A DNA stretch of 64,000 bases. Origin: Lithodes maja (taxonomy: Eukaryota; Arthropoda; Malacostraca; Decapoda; Lithodidae). A model generated the notes under the pieces. It was given only the letters and a program-made list of their open reading frames with translations, searched no databases and was not told where the DNA came from. The stretch is from NCBI GenBank assembly GCA_037953745.1, contig JBAKBP010001425.1:1-64000 (forward strand), read 5' to 3'. Position 1 is the stretch's first letter; every line of letters starts with the position of its first letter. Of this stretch, positions 1 to 9,574 are shown piece after piece. The position numbers and the translations under genes are program-made.

Positions 1-356
1 ATTGTGGGTAGGAATACGAATATGTGTTCCTGAATATGTGTTCCTGAATGATTTTATGCGTGAAAATGTGAATGTGCATGAGTTTGTGTGTTTATATAGT
101 GAATCAACATAGAAGATAATAGGAAACATTTCTCAATTGATGATGCATAATTATATTGTCTGGTGATTATTGGCATCCAAATGTGATGTTTGGTTAATTT
201 AGGATAGGGATTGTAATTGGTAAATCTATAGCATTATAAAACATTTATATTGCTACCATGTGAGTGCGGCCGAAGAAGTTTGCCAACAAAAAAACCCGCT
301 GACCAACCTCAAGCTAATCCAGGTAATCCAGAAAATTAACACCTACTTGTAAATTG

Positions 357-358
<2 letters not shown>
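1..358. other. AT-rich sequence without a recognisable gene
   Basis: This stretch is AT-rich, has no long open frame on either strand and shows no repeat structure I can name. It may be the flank of the microsatellite and LINE debris that follow. Confidence 0.5.
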
Positions 359-414
<56 letters not shown>

Positions 415-430
415 ATATATATATATATTA
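359..430. repeat. (CT)n then (TA)n microsatellite
   Basis: About 25 CT dinucleotides are followed by about nine TA dinucleotides. It is a simple-sequence repeat directly upstream of a LINE fragment. Confidence 0.95.
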
Positions 431-486
431 ACAACCTTGATGTCGGAATAACTATATTAGCAAAATCAGTAAATTTACAGATGTCA

Positions 487-925
487 CTAAAATGGAAACA
501 CTCCAAATAGATTTAGACATATTACACAAATGGGTAGTACACTGGCAGATGAAGTTCAATGTAGGTAAATGCAGTGTAGTCAAATTGAGTAAATTGATAG
601 GAACTGCAGGATACAATTTCGATAACGTGGATATAACTAACTCAAATAATGAAAAAGACTTGAGCATCATCGTCAACTGTGATTTGAAACCAAGAAATCA
701 ATGCATCAGTGTTCGAAATAAGGCAAATAGAGTTCTTGGATATATATCTAGAAGTGTGAGTAACAGAGCAGCAGACGTAATCTTGAAATTTTATCTAGCG
801 TTAGTGAGACTACACATGAATTATGCTGTTCAAAATTGGAGTCCCTATTAGAGAATGAACATAGATTCCTTGGAGAGACTACAACTGAGAATGAAAATAA
901 TAATCTGTAATATTAGAAATCTTCC

Positions 926-958
<33 letters not shown>

Positions 959-1855
959 CTATATTCCAACTACTCCCTCTCGGGCATAGGCTGAGAGCCT
1001 GTACATTTCACCGCTCAACACGGTGAAGCCCGTGAGGTCTTGTTCCAGTCTGGGGAGTGAGACATGTGAAGCATCCATCATGGCTCGAAGCAGCTCCATC
1101 TCTGAAGCGGCCGGTTGCTTCGCTCAAGTGCTTCACCGTCTCACCCTCCAGACTCAGACCCTCACTCTCAGAACGCCACCTATTGAGCAGTGAACTCACT
1201 AGGCATTGTCCCCCTGTAACATATTTTGAATATGGGAATATTCATACAGTGTTATTTAATCAGGGAACAATGAGGGTATTTTTTTGGCATTTCGGTGGGC
1301 TTTGTGGTAATGCACTGATACTAGGTACAGCACAAATTCAATCCCAATAATATCTTCCCATTGACATATCGGGATTTGAACCCGGGTCCATTGGATTACC
1401 AATCCAGTGGCATGACCACTCCACCACACCTCCCATATGAAGACAGGTTGAAGAAGCTAGGCTTACATTCGTTAGAAAGACGCAGAGTTATATATGATAT
1501 GATAGATATGATAGAGGTGTTCAAGTGGGTAAGTGAGATACGCTAAATAAAGGGGATATGAAAGATGTACTGAAGCTCAGCGATAGCTAGAAAACTCAAA
1601 CAAATGGTTTCAAATGGGATACTTTTCGTTTCAAGAAATATAGGCAAATAGTGGTTTGGTAAGAGTTGTATGCATGTGGAACAGGCTACCTAGCGCCATC
1701 GTGGGATCAAGAACGATAGAGAGCTTCAAAATACAATTAGATAGACATAATATTATGGACAAGATGGGTTGGGAGAAGAGGGATCTGCCTTGTGTGGGCC
1801 AATCGGCTTTATGCGGGCTCCCATTTTCTTATTTTTCTTTTCTTTTCTGTGTATG
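487..1855 (+). pseudogene. 3' part of a non-LTR retrotransposon RT (CR1/Jockey-like), broken
   Basis: From about 492 to 851 the frame encodes the C-terminal part of a non-LTR reverse transcriptase: a segment with WQMKFNVGKC, the EKDLSIIV block and the thumb segment ANRVLGYISRSV ... LVRLHMNYAVQNWSPY. It then meets a stop. The similarity continues through 929, is interrupted by a SINE (930-1432), and resumes at 1433 with text resembling RLKKLGLHSLERRRV and, near 1660, VCMWNRLPSAIV. The 3' end at about 1767-1850 carries the GGGATCTGCC ... CGGCTTTATGCGGGCTCCC signature found in four other places in this window. Stops and frameshifts make it dead. The CR1/Jockey assignment is by recognition of the block pattern only; no catalytic RT motif is left. 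Confidence 0.7.
930..1432 (-). mobile_element. tRNA-Thr-derived SINE inserted in the LINE fragment
   Basis: Read on the minus strand, the right end (about 1360-1432) is a tRNA-like head. It has a box A-like TGGTGGAGTGG, an anticodon-loop region TTGGTAA with GGT (threonine) in the middle, and a box B-like GGTTCAAATCC. The body runs leftward and ends in an A tail, seen as a run of T at about 930-958. CCATAT occurs on both sides (924-929 and 1433-1438) and fits a target-site duplication inside the LINE text. A shorter copy of the head and adjacent body lies at 47594-47753. Confidence 0.75.
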
Positions 1856-2029
1856 AAGGAGACAAAAGGCAGGTTACTAAGCTATAATACCATATACATA
1901 TCTCTCTTATTGATTCCTTTCATCCACTTAAAACACCTATCATTATTTCCTCTACATATTCGTCTTTCTAGCAATATGATAGCAATATTAACTAATAAGT
2001 CAGTCAGTCACAACTAATAATTAGTATAA
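1856..2029. other. No feature recognised
   Basis: AT-rich sequence between the LINE tail and a microsatellite. Nothing identifiable. Confidence 0.4.
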
Positions 2030-2061
2030 TGGTTATAACACACACACACAAACACACACAT

Positions 2062-2130
<69 letters not shown>

Positions 2131-2145
2131 GGTATATATATATAT
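2030..2145. repeat. (CA)n/(TA)n microsatellite
   Basis: A CACACA stretch grades into about 35 TA dinucleotides. Element A starts inside this array; the other side of the array resumes at 11392. Confidence 0.95.
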
Positions 2146-3949
2146 TGTTACGGCTGGATCGGCAATACATATTCGGGATTCTTGATCGTAGGACAGAAAT
2201 GGCTTATGTGACAACGACACGCTCGATTCCAGTCCCAAATACTATATGCTCCAGACAACAAAAGCACCAACGCCCTACAGAGTTATCGTCTATGGTAATG
2301 AGGTACCTTAACTCGGCGAAAGTGTACAACAGGGGTAGGCTATGAGGCTAAGCTCCCTCAGACATTTATAGGTTACGTTATTACTAAAGAAATGCAATAC
2401 TCAAGAAACTACGTTAATATTAAGCCTCTAATAATGTAGAATAGAAGCAGGCTAAAGGTATGACAGTGAAATGCTAAATGACAAATGTACACGCCTACTT
2501 GAAAGCGCGTGCACTAGAATAACTGTCCCCTACTAACATGCACTAGCATGTAGCATACAAGATGTTCATGATCCAGTAGATACCTAATAATACACATGGA
2601 AGGAACATAAACAGTAGTCACTTATTGTAATAATGAATCTATACTTGGAATAACTAAAAGGTTGCAGGCAACAGTACTGCGCCGGTAGCCTACTACCGCA
2701 TAGGCTACTTCGCTTCTCTCACTCTGTCTCCCCTCTGAGTCTGTATGCGCCCTACGCAACAGAACTCCGGACACAGCAGCAAAACGACAGTGCAGTTAAT
2801 TGATACATGAAAGTATTAATAGTGTTGTCTTGTGTGTGAGTAATGTGTACTGTAAAGTGTTACATACATAAACTTAAAGAGAGCTGCAATGCATAGTAAA
2901 ATAAAGATATAACCCACTCATCATCCCCATGTGTTCTAGCTAGCAGGCCAAGTCACAGGAACAACGAGTCCCAGCACCGAAAGCGAGAACCCAGGAAAAG
3001 ACTGCAGAGAACACAAGGACAGATAAATTACGTTACTCTACTATACCGGCACTACGAGCGAGCTGTAGTCTCTGGTACTACACTCGCTCCTGGCTCGGTA
3101 GGCAAATCAAGGCTAAGTCCTCGCCCCTCTACAGACAACTCCTGGGCATGGTCGGGCTCTTACACATGGCACTAGTCTAGTCACAAATTGGATGATGAGC
3201 TGGGCATATAACTCGTGAACATGTAGAACGTTCACCAACTATCCTCATCAAGAAGATCGCTGTTCACATTAACCCCTTAAATCTAATACATGTAAATATA
3301 TGCTTGTCCTAAGAGTAATACGAGAGGTGAGTGCTGAAACTCCTTTAGGACCTCAAGGGAAGGGTATGCATTTAAATAGAGAGAAGAATGAAATGAGAGT
3401 AATGTCGTCAGAGAGAAAGAGTGCAACCGTGAGAAATTGGGAGAGAGGGCAAGGGATGTTAGAATCTCAAAGGTTCTAGGCAACCTGGTCATAGAGCACA
3501 CAGCGAGCCTCCAGGCAATGTGCTGTACGACAACATGGGCAGCCCAGACAGCATAGGCAGGCGGCAATGTACTACCAACCCTGTCGCACCTAGCTATAAG
3601 CGCAGGGCTGCCAACCGGTCCATACGTCTGGCAACCAACCCCCCGGCAGCGTGGCGCACCGCTACCCTCTCGCTCTGAAGTCTAACTCACTCTCTCTCTC
3701 TGAATTCCTATCATCTCATCTATCAACTTCTCTATTGATACTACATATTAAATGGAAGGTCTCGACATGGCTTAAAACAAAACCCACCACTGGTTAGCAA
3801 ATGACGAGACCTTTGCAGAGATACAAAGAACATAGTTATACGTTGTCACACTCAATATAAGCAGCCAGCATGGTACACGGTCCGTGACGGTACAGTGGAG
3901 TACCAAGGAGTACAATCAGGTTACGTTGCTACGCACTGGGTGCGTCACA
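2146..3949 (-). repeat. 3' LTR of element A
   Basis: On the plus strand it begins TGTTACGGCTGGATCGG and ends GGGTGCGTCACA, so in element sense it is TGTGAC ... GTAACA with the usual TG/CA ends. Length is 1804 bp. It directly follows the polypurine tract in element sense. Confidence 0.95.
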
Positions 3950-3960
3950 GCCCCCCCAAG
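3950..3960 (-). promoter_or_regulatory. Polypurine tract of element A
   Basis: On the minus strand the sequence reads CTTGGGGGGGC directly before the LTR start TGTGACGC. A G-rich tract in this place is the expected plus-strand primer of an LTR retrotransposon. The same tract is seen at 28843-28853 (E) and 45707-45717 (D). Confidence 0.85.
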
Positions 3961-4230
3961 ATTTTAGATAATCGACCTTAGAAGCATTATCAAAATCTGA
4001 CAGGCAACCAACCGACCTGCTACCCTTAGCTGCCACTAATTGCAAAAGGTGCACAACAACTGAAGTGTGAATTATACATAAAACACAATATCGCATGCAT
4101 CATGCTACAACAATAAAGACTTACAAAACTAAAACAAAATTTTCTCGTTTATTTTATTGTTTTATAATCTTTTTGGACGGCGTTATGATAGCCTAATTTT
4201 ACTCCTGCTCAATCCACACACCGTGCACGA

Positions 4231-7200
4231 CTATCCTGGATCATCAACCCTTGATAGACAATCTGCTATCACGTTCTCACTCCCGGCAATATGCTGAATG
4301 TTGAGATTATACTCTTGGAGCATTAGGGACCACCTGGTCAACCGCATATTCCGATTGTGAAACTGATTTAGGAATTTCAAGGGATGATGGTCCGTATAAA
4401 TCGTCACTACCGGGCCGTAGGCTGGAACATAAACTTCGAAATGTTTGAGCGACAAAACGATAGCAAGAAGCTCCTTCTCTATAGTCGAGTAATTCCTTTG
4501 TGCCGAATTAAACTTGCGAGAAAAGAAGCTCACTGGGTGTTCCAAGCCCTCGGAATCAGTCTGCAGTAACACTGCCCCGGCACCCACACCGCTGGCATCA
4601 GTCGCCAGCTGAAAACTCCTGGAGAAGTCTGGGGCTCTCAAAATCGGATGTGTACACAGCAGGTGCTTGACTAGGTCGAAAGCCCTCTGACACTCCGCAG
4701 CCCAACAGAACTTCACTGACTTCGACAGTAGATCAGTTAACGGTGCTAAGACAGTAGAGTATCCCCGGATGAAGCGCCTATAATAGCCTATCATACCTAG
4801 GAACCGCATGACCTGGCGCTTAGTGGTGGGCCTGGGAAACATATTGATAGCCTGTATCTTGCTCAGGGGGGGGCACACCCGGCCTAACCCGACCACGAAG
4901 CCAAGATACTGCACAGTAGCCTTTACAAACTCGCACTTCCTCAGGTTCACCACCAGCCCAGCATCGTGCAACTTCCCAAACAGGGTCTCTAAGTGCCTTA
5001 GGTGATTTTCAAAATTGTCATCATACACTATCACGTCATCAAGGTAGACCGTGCAGTTAGGGATTTCGTCACAAATATCGTTCATCAGGTTCTGAAACGT
5101 GGCAGGTGCGTTCTTAAGCCCATAAGGCATTACGTTACATTGGTAGGTCTTGCCATCTACCACAAAACCACAAACTTGCTTAGCTCGGTCCGACAGGGGT
5201 ACTTGCCAGTAGCCTTTTACAAGATCAATTTTAGTAAGGTACTTTGCATTCCCTATCTTGTCCACGCTGTCGTCAACTCGAGGCAAAGGGTAAGGGTTGG
5301 TAGTGGTCAAGCCATTTAGCCTACGAAAATCTATGCAGAACCGCACCTTGCCGTCAGGTTTTGGCTGCAACGTGACGGGTGATGTCCACTTCACATAACC
5401 TTCAGTGATCATCCCTCTCTCAACCATGTACTTTAACTCCTCCCGTAAAGCTGGCAACTTTACCGGGGGCACACGGTAGGGCACTGACTTGAAGGGCACA
5501 TTATCACCGACGTCCACGTCGTGCGTTACCTGAGTAGTGAGACCTGGGTGTTCGGCGAAAACAGAGGGGTATGACCTGAACAGGCCTAGGACAGCAGCAC
5601 CCTGGTGCTCAGGCAGGTGACTTACAGCTTGCCTAGCCTCTTGTTCAGTATTCCCCGCCCACTGTTCCGCGGAAATGACACAGTCCCAGCTATCCTCCTC
5701 AGCAGCATGACTGTCCCCACCTCCTTCTCCACCCTGGCCGCTGCAGGCCAGCACAGGGACAGTGAGAGGCTCTGAGGGGCGTCTCACATACTCTTTCATG
5801 AGGTTAACATGACATAACTGATGTTTTTTTCTACGGTCAGGTGTTGCAACGAGATAATCAAGGTCGGACAGTTTCTTAGCCACCACATACGGCCCAATAA
5901 ACTTGGCAGAAAGGGGGTGTCCAGGCAAAGGTAAAAGCAACATTACCTCCTGACCCACCGAAAACTCCCGAAGCTTCACCTTGGCGTCATACTGGTGCTT
6001 CATGACCGCCTGTGCATTAACCAAGTTATTCCCTGCCGCTGCCATGCAACCTATAAGTCTCTCCCGGCTCTCAAGGATATATTTAAGTACAGACCCCGGC
6101 TTCTCTTCGCCCTCCCAGATCTCTTTCACCATACTTAAAGGTCCTCTCACATTATGGCCAAAGACTAGTTGATTTGGACTGAACCCCAGGCTCTCTCCTG
6201 GGACTTCACGTGCAGCGAACAGAACATACGGCAGACCCAAATCCCAATCAGTGTCATGTTCTGCACAGTAACAGCGTAGCATACTCTTCAGGGTCGAGTG
6301 CCACCGCTCCAAGACTCCCTGACTCTCGGGATGGTAGGCTGACGACACTACAGAACATATACCGTGCAACTGAAGGGTTTGCTTGAACAATTTGGATGTA
6401 AAATTGCTCCCCTGGTCTGACTGCACCTCACGTGGAAATCCATAACGGGAACAGAACAATAATAAGTTTTTAACAACTGCCTTTGCCGAGCCGTTTCTCA
6501 TGGGGTATGCGTCCGGGTATCTCGTAGCCACATCCATGATTGTCAACAGGAATTTATTGCCACTACTAGTAGGCGGGAAAGGGCCAACCAAATCTACTAC
6601 AACTTTGCTGAACGGAGGCCCGGTGACAGGTATGGGAAACAAAGGTGCCTTCGGGATTGTCTGGTTAGGCTTCCCCGTTGTCTGGCAGGTCGCACACCCA
6701 GCCACCCATGCACAGACATCAGCCTTGACCCCAGGCCACCAGAAAAACCTGCCCAATGCCGCCAATGTTTTTGTTACCCCCAAATGACCCGCCACCGGCA
6801 CATCATGCGCCAGACACAATAAGGACTCTCTATACTTATTTGGAACAACCACCTGGTCTACTACCCTCGCACCGCCCTCCCACTTCGATTTGGGGTCTAG
6901 AAATCTGCGGTACAATATCCTGTTGAGCCTAAAGAAATCTCCCGGCTTCGCATCCCCATCTTCCTCCAACTCTATGGCACCATTGCTATAACGAGCTAGG
7001 CTAGCGTCTTGCAGCTGCTGCTCACTAATGTCCCTGGGCGTCAATGCATCAAGATGGTTTTGTAATAAGACATTACCCCGGCTAGTAGGCTCTACTGCCT
7101 TAGTGGCTCTCGCTACAGCTCTTGCCTCACGCGAAGTCTTACCCAACTCTGCCTTGTTACACACCATATCTGGGCCAGAGTCAACTCCCGTGTTTATTAT

Positions 7201-9330
7201 AGGTCCAAGTACCGAATCACCGAGAAGTGCAGCAGAATCAATGTCCCTTTTCCTGCCCTTAGCAACCTTCTCCTGATCCTTCCTCCACTGTCCCCGAGGT
7301 TGAGTGCTAGGCTGTGCAGGAGCCGCAGAGCGAGATCGGGTTACCACACAGGCCATCTCATCCTGTTGGCACCTCCCAACCCATTCCCGATTCTCACCAT
7401 CCACGTCGGCCGCCCTCTCGGCAACGACTAAGGGTGGAGTCCCGGAAGTGGGCACCGCAAAGTCGTTGCCGAGAAGAAGGTCGACGCCCTCAACTGGCAA
7501 ACACTCAACGATCCCTACATCCAGCTCCCTGCACACCTCTCCCACTCTCAACTCCAACCTCACAAGTGGGTATGACCTCGTAGCATTTATACCCTGCACC
7601 ACAACAACTCTGGCCGCATTTATCGGTTTCCCTGTGAAGTTCCTCAACAAAGTTTGCGAAGCCCCCGTATCCCTCAGCAAGTCAACCCTCCGTAGTTCAC
7701 TCCCCCAGCTCACAAACCCGTGCCCCCGATGGCTACAGAAAGTGTCCCGGACAGGTGTCGAGCCTTCCGTACGCTTCTTTACCGCGTGTGCCTCAGCTGC
7801 TGACAACCTACCCCGGGCAGTTGCTGCAGCCTTCAGAGACACACCGATACTGTGAACCAATGACACCGGCTTAGCGGGAGTGTTACTAGGGCACTCACGT
7901 GAATAATGGCCTAGCTTCTGACATTTGTAACATTTCACATCCCCAATGGGCTTCTTCCCTTGTGCGGGCGAAGAAGGGGCCTGACCTTTAGTAAACGGGA
8001 GAGGCTTGTGTTTGTAGGTGTTATTAGGTGCAATGCATTTAGTGTGGTTATGTGTGTCATAGGATTTGTTATTATCGAAAACTCTGGTGGGTGGGGTATA
8101 GCGCCCCTTCTGCCCTGACTCAGCCCTCTGAGCGGCACCGCAACCACGAATCAATGATAATCTGAGGTCTGCCATCTTGGCAGCCTCCTCTACTGTCTTG
8201 GGACATTTTTCCTTAATGTTCAGCGTTAGATCGGTTCCAGTGCATTTGTAAAACTGTTCCAGATAGAAAAGTTGCTTAATTTCCTCAGCCGACTCTGCGT
8301 GCTCGGACCGAAACCAGTTATTACCTGCATCTGTTAAGTCCCGTGCGTGCTCCATAAAACTGACGTCGCTCTTCTTATTCACGCCACGGAACTTCAATCT
8401 ATAAGTTTCGGGTTGCAGTTCGTAGGCCCGGAGCACAGCCTCCTTCACCAGTCCATACACTACACTCTCGTCCAGTGACAGTGCATCGTAGGCTTTCAAC
8501 CCCTTACCCACTAGACGTGATGAAACTAATGCTGCCCATTTAACCTCCGGCCAGTCATACTCACGACACTTCTTTTCGAAACGAGCAAAAAACTCAGTCA
8601 CTGCTGTCTCATCAAATGCGGGTACTAACTTAATTAAATGCGAAAGTGAGTCTGTAACCCAGTGCCCACCACCGAGATGACGCCCCGTGGTCTCTACTCT
8701 AGACTTCTCGACATCCATTTCAGCCTGGTACCTGGTTGCATCCTGATTGGCTTGGATTCTAGCAACCTCTATGCGTTCTATACTAGCCTGTTGTATCTGA
8801 GTCTCCTGCAGCTTAAACTTAGCAAGTTCTAGCTGAAATAACATCTCAGGAGACAGGCCTGGGGGGGGAGAGCACAAAATGGGGGATCCACACCGAGACG
8901 TGTTTACGGGTAAGCCAGCTTGCCCTTGAGAACCCTCCTGCTGCATCGTGCTAAGACTCGCTGGCTGAGGGCCCAGCTCAGGGGTAGAGTGGAATGGAGG
9001 CTTGGAGGGAACCCCCCAAGACCCCACTCCACCCACCGCTCCATCGCCATCACCCAACAAACATGCCACCAAATTCTTCTTGGGCCAACTGTCAGGACAG
9101 TCCCGCCCCAAAACCGTGGCTAAACAGCGAAGACCGTAACAATCAATAGCCTGCAGGCGCTGCTCGGTCAAAGGTGTCTGCAAAAATGCCCGGGCATCCC
9201 TCTCTCCACTTATAATACTCCCCTCCCTAAACATCTGTTGTACTTGCTGGTTACTAGGCTGTACCGTGTTATCCTCCCCCGTAAATGATGAGTCATTAGA
9301 CATAGTGCTGGTTATACAATTGCTGTTCAT
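4231..9330 (-). CDS. gag-pol: Gag-Pol polyprotein (Gag, protease, integrase, RT, RNase H) of element A
   Basis: A single uninterrupted 1699-residue frame. Domains in order: Gag with a probable helical segment (about residues 180-215); a CCHC zinc knuckle CYKCQKLGHYSREC (about 465); an aspartic protease with the LLRDTGASQ active site (about 554); an integrase with an HHCC-type zinc finger (AGHLG ... CATC, about 842-880) and a DDE core seen as VVVDLVG, VQSDQGSNF and ESQGVLERW (about 913, 970, 1005); an RT with the YLDDVIVY catalytic motif (about 1430); and RNase H with ATDASG and YTDHHPL (about 1577 and 1645). The RT is of Ty3/gypsy type, yet the integrase lies upstream of it. That is the order of Ty1/copia elements and of the Gmr1-like branch. 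Gag and Pol share one frame, with no frameshift or stop between them. The start follows an A-rich run; a second ATG at residue 10 is possible. All catalytic residues I looked for are present, so it may be functional. Confidence 0.95.
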   Translation of the reverse strand: MNSNCITSTMSNDSSFTGEDNTVQPSNQQVQQMFREGSIISGERDARAFLQTPLTEQRLQAIDCYGLRCLATVLGRDCPDSWPKKNLVACLLGDGDGAVGGVGSWGVPSKPPFHSTPELGPQPASLSTMQQEGSQGQAGLPVNTSRCGSPILCSPPPGLSPEMLFQLELAKFKLQETQIQQASIERIEVARIQANQDATRYQAEMDVEKSRVETTGRHLGGGHWVTDSLSHLIKLVPAFDETAVTEFFARFEKKCREYDWPEVKWAALVSSRLVGKGLKAYDALSLDESVVYGLVKEAVLRAYELQPETYRLKFRGVNKKSDVSFMEHARDLTDAGNNWFRSEHAESAEEIKQLFYLEQFYKCTGTDLTLNIKEKCPKTVEEAAKMADLRLSLIRGCGAAQRAESGQKGRYTPPTRVFDNNKSYDTHNHTKCIAPNNTYKHKPLPFTKGQAPSSPAQGKKPIGDVKCYKCQKLGHYSRECPSNTPAKPVSLVHSIGVSLKAAATARGRLSAAEAHAVKKRTEGSTPVRDTFCSHRGHGFVSWGSELRRVDLLRDTGASQTLLRNFTGKPINAARVVVVQGINATRSYPLVRLELRVGEVCRELDVGIVECLPVEGVDLLLGNDFAVPTSGTPPLVVAERAADVDGENREWVGRCQQDEMACVVTRSRSAAPAQPSTQPRGQWRKDQEKVAKGRKRDIDSAALLGDSVLGPIINTGVDSGPDMVCNKAELGKTSREARAVARATKAVEPTSRGNVLLQNHLDALTPRDISEQQLQDASLARYSNGAIELEEDGDAKPGDFFRLNRILYRRFLDPKSKWEGGARVVDQVVVPNKYRESLLCLAHDVPVAGHLGVTKTLAALGRFFWWPGVKADVCAWVAGCATCQTTGKPNQTIPKAPLFPIPVTGPPFSKVVVDLVGPFPPTSSGNKFLLTIMDVATRYPDAYPMRNGSAKAVVKNLLLFCSRYGFPREVQSDQGSNFTSKLFKQTLQLHGICSVVSSAYHPESQGVLERWHSTLKSMLRCYCAEHDTDWDLGLPYVLFAAREVPGESLGFSPNQLVFGHNVRGPLSMVKEIWEGEEKPGSVLKYILESRERLIGCMAAAGNNLVNAQAVMKHQYDAKVKLREFSVGQEVMLLLPLPGHPLSAKFIGPYVVAKKLSDLDYLVATPDRRKKHQLCHVNLMKEYVRRPSEPLTVPVLACSGQGGEGGGDSHAAEEDSWDCVISAEQWAGNTEQEARQAVSHLPEHQGAAVLGLFRSYPSVFAEHPGLTTQVTHDVDVGDNVPFKSVPYRVPPVKLPALREELKYMVERGMITEGYVKWTSPVTLQPKPDGKVRFCIDFRRLNGLTTTNPYPLPRVDDSVDKIGNAKYLTKIDLVKGYWQVPLSDRAKQVCGFVVDGKTYQCNVMPYGLKNAPATFQNLMNDICDEIPNCTVYLDDVIVYDDNFENHLRHLETLFGKLHDAGLVVNLRKCEFVKATVQYLGFVVGLGRVCPPLSKIQAINMFPRPTTKRQVMRFLGMIGYYRRFIRGYSTVLAPLTDLLSKSVKFCWAAECQRAFDLVKHLLCTHPILRAPDFSRSFQLATDASGVGAGAVLLQTDSEGLEHPVSFFSRKFNSAQRNYSTIEKELLAIVLSLKHFEVYVPAYGPVVTIYTDHHPLKFLNQFHNRNMRLTRWSLMLQEYNLNIQHIAGSENVIADCLSRVDDPG

Positions 9331-9574
9331 AAAAAAAAAAGAAGTGCTTATTACTAATTGCAGTCTCGACTCACAAAATGTTAAAGATGCTTGAATGACT
9401 CTACTCTAGACACCCCTAACGAAACAATCTGCAAGTCCACCAATACAATAATGACACAATAAAAATTCCTCCAATATGCAAGAAAATTCTAGCCAGCTCT
9501 ACTAGGTAGCATAGAATAGTTCTCCAAAAAACATGTGATAGGATACTACTGAATCTTGTGCAAGGTCGCCATTT
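9331..9574 (-). other. Leader of element A with putative primer-binding site
   Basis: This is the untranslated leader between the 5' LTR and gag. Three bases after the LTR end, the minus strand reads TGGCGACCTTGCACAAGA (9554-9571). A primer-binding site begins TGG to pair with the CCA end of a tRNA; TGGCGACC resembles the site used by elements primed with tRNA-Arg, but I cannot verify the tRNA. The same site is in E and in D (about 40046-40063). Confidence 0.65.

Noticed and set aside
1360..1432. A functional tRNA-Thr gene on the minus strand
   Set aside because: The head continues into a SINE body with a poly-A tail and target duplication, and a second copy exists. The acceptor stem is not well paired.
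7304..7855. Long antisense frames opposite gag-pol in A, E and D
   Set aside because: They mirror the GC-rich coding strand and carry no recognisable domain.
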